In this document: piece by piece, positions 1-6,145 of the stretch
Position numbering within the stretch: position 1 is the stretch's first letter
Layout of the letters: the number at the start of each line of letters is the position of its first letter
NCBI GenBank assembly: GCA_021151605.1
Contig: JAGKWZ010000023.1
Location: 1 to 37,753 of the forward strand
Direction of reading: 5' to 3'
Source of the DNA: Verrucomicrobiaceae bacterium
Lineage (GTDB): Bacteria > Verrucomicrobiota > Verrucomicrobiia > Verrucomicrobiales > Verrucomicrobiaceae
Length of the DNA: 37,753 nt
Position numbers and translations under genes: made by a program
The notes under the pieces: generated by a model
The model's input: the letters and a program-made list of their open reading frames with translations, nothing else
Told to the model about the DNA's origin: nothing
Database searches by the model: none

Positions 1-263
1 ACAATCACCGGCTCCCCGCCACCCGTCGCACCGGCTTCCGTATCAAGCCGCAGCTTCGCCTTCCGCGCCTTCTCATCCGGCCCATGGCAATGCGTGCAAT
101 GCTCCGACAAAATCGGCAGCACCTCGCGACTGAAATTCACGGGCTCGGCGTGTGCGTTGAGCGCGGCGAAGAAGACAATGAGACCATGGGACAGTGAGAT
201 GGGGAGAAGATGAGTAATCGTCTTCGCCGTCTTATTCTGAATGTGGTGGTTTCCGTGTTTCAT
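1..263 (-). CDS. Planctomycete-type cytochrome c domain protein, N-terminal part only (runs off the left edge)
   Basis: Only the first 87 codons lie in the window. They show a signal peptide whose hydrophobic part reads LLPISLSHGLIVFFAALNAHA, then mature sequence with a CTHCH haem-binding motif (Cys56, Cys59, His60) followed by GPDEKARKAKLRLDT. That wording is typical of the PSCyt1 domain that opens DUF1549/DUF1553 proteins, so the missing remainder is probably DUF1549-DUF1553 (inference). The product should be exported and membrane- or wall-associated; the biochemical role of the family is unknown. The ATG at 263 was chosen because it precedes the signal peptide; it lies 13 bases beyond the stop of the broken gene before it. 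The start lies at the edge of a period-8 inverted repeat (172-279), and the second arm of that repeat encodes the signal-peptide core. Confidence 0.8.
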   Translation of the reverse strand, partial: MKHGNHHIQNKTAKTITHLLPISLSHGLIVFFAALNAHAEPVNFSREVLPILSEHCTHCHGPDEKARKAKLRLDTEAGATGGGEPVI

Positions 264-279
264 AGTCTGATTGTCTCAC
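172..279. repeat. Period-8 inverted repeat, copy A1
   Basis: On the + strand, successive 8-mers run AAGACAAT, GAGACCAT, GGGACAGT, GAGATGGG, GAGAAGAT (172-211). About 50 bases later come ATAGTCTG and ATTGTCTC (262-277), the same unit in reverse complement. The element carries the stop codon of the upstream gene (276-278), covers all but one base of the start codon of the cytochrome gene (261-263), and encodes that gene's signal-peptide core. Three relatives occur at 3347-3452, 8571-8670 and 9260-9372. Confidence 0.85.
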
Positions 280-712
280 TTGGCCGTCGCTGGCGTGATG
301 CTGACCTCCTTCATCTCCATTTTGCCGAAGGCGAAGCCGATGGTGAGGTGGGTCTTGGCTTGTGCGAGGGCGGGATAGTCGAGCGTGGTGGATTGGTCGC
401 CGATTTTGACGGTGACTTGGCTGCCGCGGGCTTTGACGCTGACCGTGTTCGGGACGCCATCTTGCATCACGCTGCTGACCGTCTTCTGCGTGGCTTTGTC
501 GGGTTGCGTCTTGGTTCCTTCGACAAAGGGATAGGCGACAAATCGGCGTCGTCATGCGCGCAGGTGGCCACGCCATTGCCGATGGTCCACTCGCCGGTTT
601 TGACCCGGCGCTGCTTGAGTTCCTTTTGCGTGAAGTCATCGCGGAAAGGCTCGGCGGCGAGGGCTTGGCCGAGGAAAATGAAAAGCGCCGAAAGGAGCAG
701 GGTGATTTTCAT
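276..712 (-). pseudogene. Small secreted beta-sandwich-like protein, broken by an internal deletion and frameshift
   Basis: The 5' part starts at ATG 712, five bases after the preceding stop. It encodes a clear signal peptide (MKITLLLSALFIFLGQALAA) and FRDDFTQKELKQRRVKTGEWTIGNG, the opening seen in small secreted laminin-G/DUF1080-like proteins. After about 55 codons that frame degrades into an Arg-rich tail and stops at 467. A different frame carries the rest from about 545 (RFVAYPFVEGTK) to VTVKIGDQSTTLDYPAL, KTHLTIGFAFGKMEMKEV and a stop at 276. The join lies near 545-548. From memory of related proteins, about 40 central residues also seem to be missing, so a deletion that shifted the frame fits better than a single-base error. 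A sequencing or assembly error cannot be excluded. Substrate and function are unknown. Confidence 0.6.
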
Positions 713-717
713 GGCGG

Positions 718-3462
718 TCATTTGTTCTTGAACAACTCGCTCTGCACGATGCCGTGAATCAGCGTGCGCAGGCCGTATTGCTTGTTCGCGGATGCGGCGA
801 TGATTTGCTCCACCTTGGCGCGGTCGCTGTAGGTGACGGGAGCGCCGGTGGCGTAGGTGACGAGGTGGCGCGTGAGGTTGCGGGCGATGGCGGGCTCCTG
901 TTTCACCAGGTGTTGCTTGAACCCATGGATGTCTTTGAACGGCGTCCCGTCGGGAAACTGGCCGGTGGCATCGACGACGGGGCCGATGTGGTGGCTGAAG
1001 GGATTGCCGTTGTAGCCGAAGCCAGGCACGGGCGGTTTGGCATCGCTGAGCGCGCGGTAGTTTTCGCGGAAGGCACCCATCACGTCGAAGCTCTCCAGCG
1101 CGAAGCCGGGCGGGTCGATTTTCACATGGCACGCGGCGCAGCTTGTATCGGCGCGGTGTTTGGCGAGTTGCTCGCGCAAGGTGGTCGCGCCGCGAATGTC
1201 AGGCTCGATGGCGGGCACGCTCGGCGGCGGCGGTGGGATTTCGATGCCCATCATGCGTTCGTTCATCCATTTGCCTCGGATGACGGGCGAGGTGGTGGTC
1301 CCATTGGAGGTGACTTTCAACACGGCGGCCTGCGTGAGGAATCCTCCGCGGGGACTGTCGGGGGGAATCGGCGCGCGGCGCATGGCGATGCCTTCGACGC
1401 CGGGAATGCCGTAGTGTTTGGCTAGGCGTTCATTCAAATAGGTGAAGTCGGAGTCCACGAGGTTGCGCGCGGGGAGGTCGCGCTGGATGAGGTCGGCGAA
1501 GAATAGCCGCGACTCGCGGAAGGCGGACTCGTCGAGCTGGTCGTCGAGGAAGTAATCGAGGTAGAGCGACTCCGACGGTGGCGAGTCCAGGCGCTTTCGC
1601 AGGTCGAGCCAGTAGTCGAGAAAGGCACTGACAAAGCGCTCTGATTTCGCATCGGCGAGCAGGCGCTCGGTCTCGGCGCGGAGCACATTCGGCTGATGCA
1701 GTTCACCCTTTGCAGCGCGTGCGCGCAGCGTGGCATCGGGCGGTGAGTTCCAGAGGAAAAAAGCGAGGCGCGAAGCCAGCGCGTGGTCATCCAGCGGGCC
1801 GACGGGTTCCTCGATGTAGAGAAACTCCGGTGAGGTCAGCACGGCGGTGTAACCTTGAATCATCGACGCGATAAAGCTGGAGCCTTGCGCGAGTTCATCC
1901 TCGACGAGCTTCACCATGCCGCGCACATCGGCGTCCTGCACGGGGCGGCGATACGCTTGCTGCATGAAAGCGCGCATCAAGCGCTCGGCGTCCTGCTTCG
2001 GTTGCGCACTGATGACCTCAATGCGCGGCCCCTCTTGCGGCGGGAGTTCGGTGAGGGATTCCTGATACGCGGCCTGTCGGCGGCCCCCGCCTTTGCGTGG
2101 CGCTCCGCTGCCGGGAAGGTCGTAACCGGGTTGATTGGCTGACACTTTCTTGAAGGGCAGGTCGCCGAAGAGAGCGCGATAACCCGCGTCGGTGTTTTCC
2201 TCCGGTAGCGGACCTTCCACTTCAATCCAGCGGAAGGCCACGGCGGGCACGGTGTCGCCCTCACGCAGCGGATTTCGCTTTTCCGGCTTTGGCAGAAACG
2301 TGCGGTAGAATCGCATCGGGTCGGTGATGAGGACCTCGCCGCGCTTGAGAAACACGGTGCCGAGTTCATGCACACCGGGCTCGGGCGTGAGGTCGGCCGT
2401 CGCACCGATGCGGCGGACCTCGCTGTTCAGCTCGCCGGTGTGAGCGAAGACTTCGACCGGCTCATTGCGGCGGCCTTTGGAGATTTGCTTGAAGTTTGTT
2501 TTGCCATTCGCTTCCGCACCAAGGGTCAGCGTGTAGCCGCTGAGCCGCAGCCGGTAGTTCCCATCCGCCGGAATGCGGATGCCGGTCCACTCGGGCGTGA
2601 AGGTGCCGACACCGCGCGAAACCTGGGCGTAAGCCTCCTGCTCGCGCACTTCAGGATTCGCCGCACCGACGGTGTAGGGCGCTTTGCCGTTCACCACATC
2701 CATCTGCAAGGTGAGACCGAGCAACGGAACGACACTGCGGTCCGCGCGCAGGCCGAAGTCGCTTTTGCCCACGCCATCGGGACGCTGCAGTCCGCGTTGC
2801 TCGCGAGCGTAGTAGCGCGTGAGCTTCGACGGAGGTCGTGCATCAACTTGACGCGCGAGCATCTGCCCCATCGCTTCCTCCGCCACGGCCATGTAACGGA
2901 CAATCTGCACATGCGAGAGGTCGAGCGCGGCGCTGGCCTTGTTGTAGCCGAAAGCCTCGCCGTCATTGGGCAGCTTGCCGCGCACGTTGAGCCACGGCGC
3001 GTGCAGCAAATCGCGCAGCGCATTTTCATACTCGTAGCTGTTCAGGCGGCGCTGCAGCGCACGGCCATCGCGCGTGATGCGGGCGAGGTCGTCGGTGGTG
3101 AGTTGTGCATTGAGGCCGGTGAGGAAACTTTTCACCTGTGCCTGCGGCGGACGCTCCTTCTTCTTCGGTGGCGGCATCTCGCCATGCTCCACGCGGTCGT
3201 GAATCCGAATCCACTTCGCCACGCTGTCGCGATTGTTCGGGTCGTAAGCCAGCGAGGTGAGGTCCAGCGAACCTTTCTTTGTATCTGCGTCGTGGCAATC
3301 GAAGCAGTGCGTTTCGAGGAAGGTGCGCGTGTCAGCGGTTGCACCTGAGACAATGAGACAATGGGACAATGAGATGGGGAGAAGCAGGCGACGAAGCCAT
3401 GTGCTCGCTCTGACAGTCTCATTGTGTCCCCTTCTCATTGTCTGATTGTCTTCCGCTCTCAC
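718..3462 (-). CDS. DUF1592/DUF1588/DUF1585 cytochrome-domain protein (PSD family), copy A
   Basis: A 914-residue exported protein. The signal peptide (about residues 20-43, core LLLPISLSHCLIVSGATA) leads into a first haem motif CFDCH (Cys53, Cys56, His57) with the family hallmark DADTKKGSLDL. Next come RRLNSYEYENALRDLL (DUF1587-like), a central beta-rich region, then DUF1595/1592/1588 segments such as RLAFFLWNSPPDATL, RESRLFFADLI and FLTQAAVLKVTSNGTTTSPV. A second motif CAACH (775-779) opens the DUF1585 end with IDPPGFALESFD. It probably binds two haems in the envelope; the reaction is unknown. The start is GTG 3462, overlapping the DUF1552 stop as GTGA, so translation is probably coupled. 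An ATG at 3438 inside the repeat is an alternative start. Paralogue of 6146-8686. Confidence 0.9.
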   Translation of the reverse strand: MRAEDNQTMRRGHNETVRASTWLRRLLLPISLSHCLIVSGATADTRTFLETHCFDCHDADTKKGSLDLTSLAYDPNNRDSVAKWIRIHDRVEHGEMPPPKKKERPPQAQVKSFLTGLNAQLTTDDLARITRDGRALQRRLNSYEYENALRDLLHAPWLNVRGKLPNDGEAFGYNKASAALDLSHVQIVRYMAVAEEAMGQMLARQVDARPPSKLTRYYAREQRGLQRPDGVGKSDFGLRADRSVVPLLGLTLQMDVVNGKAPYTVGAANPEVREQEAYAQVSRGVGTFTPEWTGIRIPADGNYRLRLSGYTLTLGAEANGKTNFKQISKGRRNEPVEVFAHTGELNSEVRRIGATADLTPEPGVHELGTVFLKRGEVLITDPMRFYRTFLPKPEKRNPLREGDTVPAVAFRWIEVEGPLPEENTDAGYRALFGDLPFKKVSANQPGYDLPGSGAPRKGGGRRQAAYQESLTELPPQEGPRIEVISAQPKQDAERLMRAFMQQAYRRPVQDADVRGMVKLVEDELAQGSSFIASMIQGYTAVLTSPEFLYIEEPVGPLDDHALASRLAFFLWNSPPDATLRARAAKGELHQPNVLRAETERLLADAKSERFVSAFLDYWLDLRKRLDSPPSESLYLDYFLDDQLDESAFRESRLFFADLIQRDLPARNLVDSDFTYLNERLAKHYGIPGVEGIAMRRAPIPPDSPRGGFLTQAAVLKVTSNGTTTSPVIRGKWMNERMMGIEIPPPPPSVPAIEPDIRGATTLREQLAKHRADTSCAACHVKIDPPGFALESFDVMGAFRENYRALSDAKPPVPGFGYNGNPFSHHIGPVVDATGQFPDGTPFKDIHGFKQHLVKQEPAIARNLTRHLVTYATGAPVTYSDRAKVEQIIAASANKQYGLRTLIHGIVQSELFKNK
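3347..3452. repeat. Period-8 inverted repeat, copy A2 (best preserved)
   Basis: The + strand reads GAGACAAT, GAGACAAT, GGGACAAT, GAGATGGG, GAGAAGCA (3347-3386), a 26-base centre, then ACAGTCTC, ATTGTGTC, CCCTTCTC, ATTGTCTG, ATTGTCTT (3413-3452). The outer two units of each arm pair nearly perfectly, giving a potential stem of about 20 bases in the mRNA. It lies wholly inside the first 40 codons of copy-A PSD and encodes its signal-peptide core. Confidence 0.9.
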
Positions 3463-4796
3463 GCCGCCACCTCCAATCCCTTCATCGTTCCCGTCGAGGT
3501 CGCGAAACGGTCTTTCTCCAGGCCCATGCGCTGGAGCATGGAGAGATACAGATTCGGCAGCGGGTAGTTGTTCTGCGTGTCGAAGGCGAGGTGCTGGCCG
3601 TGCTTGAAGCCGCCGCCCGCGAGCAGCGCGGGCAGGTTGTCGCAGCGGTGCGTGCTCGGGTCGCCGAGGTTCGCGCCGAAGAAGACCATCGTGTGGTCGA
3701 GCAGGTTGCCATCGCCCTCCTTCGCGGACTTCAGGTCGCCGATGAACTGGCCCAGCGCACGCATGTTGCCCTCCTCGACTTTGCGCAGCACGCTCAGCAG
3801 TTCGGGCGATTTCCCGTGATGCGAGAGGTTGTGATAACCATCGGCCATCTGCTCGCCATCCACCACCGGCGGCGGCGTGGAAATCGCATCGAGCAGCACG
3901 GTGACGATGCGCGTGGAATCCGTCTCCAGTGACAACCGCGTAAGGTCATACATCAGTTGCGACTTCTTGGAGAACTCCGCCTTGTCCGTCACATCCTTCG
4001 GCGGCTGGGCGTCCACCGTCGGCTTCGGCTTCAGCGCCCAATCCTGCGACGCCTGAAAACGCTTCTCCAAATCACGCACGCTGCTGAAGTATTGCTCCAT
4101 GCGCTCGCGGTCCTTGGCGCTGATGCGCGGCTGCATCCGCTTCGCCTGCTCCGTCACCGCATCGAGAATGCTCTGGCCCTTTTTCAACCGACGCATCTGG
4201 GCCTCCATCTCCGCCTGCGAGCCTTGCAGGAACAGCTCCTTGAAAACCTCCGAGGGCTTTTCCTGCGGTGGAATCGCCACGCCGGTCGAGGTGAAAGAAA
4301 TGGCCGACACGCTGCTCCCGCCGCCGACATTCACCCCCAGCGCGAGCGAAGGAAAGCGCGTCGCAAAGCCAATCTGCTCCGCCACAAACTGGTCGAGCGA
4401 AATGGTGTTCTTGTAGCTCGCGAGATGTGACCCCGGCGCGGCGGTAAGAAACGAAGGCTGCGCCATGTGTCCACCCAGCACACCCGGATGCGCCACGCCG
4501 GAGAACACCGTGAAGTCTTGCCGGTGCTCCTTGATGATTTCGAGGTAGGGCGAGAGCGTGTAGTTCGCGCCCGCATCCTTCGGAAAGAAATACTGCGGCA
4601 CCACGCCGAGATTGTTGCAGATGAGCACCATTCGGTGCGGCCTCTCCGCTGCGGCGGCACGAGCCAGCGGCGGCAGCATCGCCTCCAGAAACGGCAGCGC
4701 GAGACCGACGCCCACACCTTTCAAGAAGGCACGTCGCTCGATGGGTTGCCGGAGTTGGATGGACGGGAACCTTGATGGTTGGCAAGTTGGTTTCAT
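3459..4796 (-). CDS. DUF1552 Tat-exported protein, copy A
   Basis: A 445-residue protein with a twin-arginine signal (RRAFLKGVGVGLALPFLEAM, Arg21-Arg22) and cleavage probably after ARAAAA. It shows the DUF1552 landmarks: RMVLICNNLGVVPQYFFPKDAG, HPGVLGGHMAQPSFLT, SLDQFVAEQIG, RDRERMEQYFSSVRDLEKR-type text, and HNLSHHGKSPELL followed by GNLLDHTMVFFGANLGDPSTHRC and ALLAGGGFKHGQHL. DUF1552 is distantly related in layout to DUF1501/sulfatase-like proteins, but no reaction is established. In these phyla it usually pairs with a DUF1592 protein; here the partner is the next gene, overlapped by GTGA. The start is ATG 4796, 19 bases after the second DUF1552 gene. The two copies clearly differ in sequence. 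Confidence 0.92.
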   Translation of the reverse strand: MKPTCQPSRFPSIQLRQPIERRAFLKGVGVGLALPFLEAMLPPLARAAAAERPHRMVLICNNLGVVPQYFFPKDAGANYTLSPYLEIIKEHRQDFTVFSGVAHPGVLGGHMAQPSFLTAAPGSHLASYKNTISLDQFVAEQIGFATRFPSLALGVNVGGGSSVSAISFTSTGVAIPPQEKPSEVFKELFLQGSQAEMEAQMRRLKKGQSILDAVTEQAKRMQPRISAKDRERMEQYFSSVRDLEKRFQASQDWALKPKPTVDAQPPKDVTDKAEFSKKSQLMYDLTRLSLETDSTRIVTVLLDAISTPPPVVDGEQMADGYHNLSHHGKSPELLSVLRKVEEGNMRALGQFIGDLKSAKEGDGNLLDHTMVFFGANLGDPSTHRCDNLPALLAGGGFKHGQHLAFDTQNNYPLPNLYLSMLQRMGLEKDRFATSTGTMKGLEVAA

Positions 4797-4815
4797 GGCG
4801 TTTCGGGCGGTTGAT

Positions 4816-6129
4816 TCAGACTGCCTCCAGCCCCTTCACGCTCGTTGCAGTGCTTTGTGAAAACGCCTCGGCCTCCACGCCCATCTGGCGGGCGATTTGG
4901 ACGAAGAGATTGCAGAAGCGCTCGTTCTTCACGCCTGCGCCGCCGGCGGCGATGTGCTGGCCGTGTTTGAAACCGCCACCGGCGAGGATGACGGGCAGGT
5001 CGCGCCAGTCGTGGGCGCTGGCGTTGCCGAGATTCGAGCCGACGAGCACGGTGGTCTGGTCGAGCAGCGTGCCGTTGGCTTCCTTCGCGGACTTGAGCAG
5101 GCCGAGGAGGCGATTGAGTTCCTGAAACTCGGTGAGCTCGATAAGTTCGAGCTCGTGGATTTTTTTCTCGTCAAGTCCGTGGTGACTGAGGAAGTGCCAT
5201 TCGTTCGCCACGCCTTCGATTTTCGGCGTGATTTTGAATCCGCCGCCGACGCGGCAGGTGATGATGCGGGTGGAGTCGGTCTGCAAGGCGAGCGTCATGA
5301 GGTCGTGCAAGAGTCTGATGCGCGGGACGATTTCGTTGTGGTCCGTCACGTCTTTCATCGGCGGTGTGTCCACGGCGGGCTTGGGTTTCTGCGCCCAGGC
5401 TTCGGAGGAAACGAGGCGCTGCTCCAAGTCGCGCACGCTGGTGAGGTATTGGTCGAAGCGCTCCTGGTCGCGCTTGCCGAGTTCGCCACGCATGCGTTTC
5501 GCGCCTTCGCCCACGGTGTCGAGAATGCTGCGACCGCGCTTCAGTTCACGCATTTGATTCTGCACTTCCATGGGGGTGCCGGTGATGAAGAGCTGCTGGA
5601 ACTGCCGCGCGGGCGAGTTTTCTGCAGGCAGGTTCACACCGTTGGCGCTCCACGAGACGGACTCGGTGTCGTCCTGCGTCGTGAGGACGAGCGAAGAGAA
5701 GCGCGTGTCGGGCCGCAGCTTCTCGATGAGGAATTGGTCGAGCGAGATGCTGTTGCGCGCACCGGGCATGCCGGGGTGTTTCGCGCCGGTGAGCCAGGTG
5801 AGTTGTGATGAGTGGCCGTCCGCGCCGTTCTGCTCCTCGTGCGAGAGGCCGGAGAGGACAGTGAAATCCGCGCGGTGCTCGCGCAGTGCTTCGAGATAGG
5901 GCGTGAGTTCGTAATCAGCGCCGGTCTTTTTAGGAAAGAGGTTGGGCCCGTGAAAGCCGAGCCCGTGCTGCATGGCGATGAAGCGGCGCGGTGTGCTCGT
6001 GGATGCGGCGGCCTGCGCGCGGGTGGCAAACGCGGGCAGCATGGCATCGAGCCACGGCAGGGTGAGCAGTGCGCCGGTGCCGCGCAGAAAAGCGCGGCGG
6101 GAAAGGTGTCTTTTGGTGGAGATGTTCAT
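4816..6129 (-). CDS. DUF1552 Tat-exported protein, copy B
   Basis: A 437-residue protein. The frame is open far upstream (to 6705), but that part is out-of-frame shadow of the preceding gene. ATG 6129 gives MNISTKRHLSRRAFLRGTGA, a good Tat signal with Arg11-Arg12, 16 bases after the preceding stop. DUF1552 landmarks are RRFIAMQHGLGFHGPNLFPK, FTVLSGLSHEEQNGADGHSS, SLDQFLIEKL, KRDQERFDQYLTSVRDLEQR and LLDQTTVLVGSNLGNASAH, then VILAGGGFKHGQHIAAGG. It follows the copy-B PSD gene, the usual order for this pair, and is likely cotranslated and cofunctional with it. The mature protein should act outside the cytoplasmic membrane; its activity is unknown. Confidence 0.92.
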   Translation of the reverse strand: MNISTKRHLSRRAFLRGTGALLTLPWLDAMLPAFATRAQAAASTSTPRRFIAMQHGLGFHGPNLFPKKTGADYELTPYLEALREHRADFTVLSGLSHEEQNGADGHSSQLTWLTGAKHPGMPGARNSISLDQFLIEKLRPDTRFSSLVLTTQDDTESVSWSANGVNLPAENSPARQFQQLFITGTPMEVQNQMRELKRGRSILDTVGEGAKRMRGELGKRDQERFDQYLTSVRDLEQRLVSSEAWAQKPKPAVDTPPMKDVTDHNEIVPRIRLLHDLMTLALQTDSTRIITCRVGGGFKITPKIEGVANEWHFLSHHGLDEKKIHELELIELTEFQELNRLLGLLKSAKEANGTLLDQTTVLVGSNLGNASAHDWRDLPVILAGGGFKHGQHIAAGGAGVKNERFCNLFVQIARQMGVEAEAFSQSTATSVKGLEAV

Positions 6130-6145
6130 GGCGGCGTGGCGTGAG

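Noticed and set aside
2368..3348. 326-codon open frame on the + strand
   Set aside because: Antisense to the copy-A PSD gene, which is supported by two haem motifs and several family motifs.
3347..3452. CRISPR-like array
   Set aside because: Units are 8 bases, contiguous and inverted, with no spacers and no cas genes nearby.
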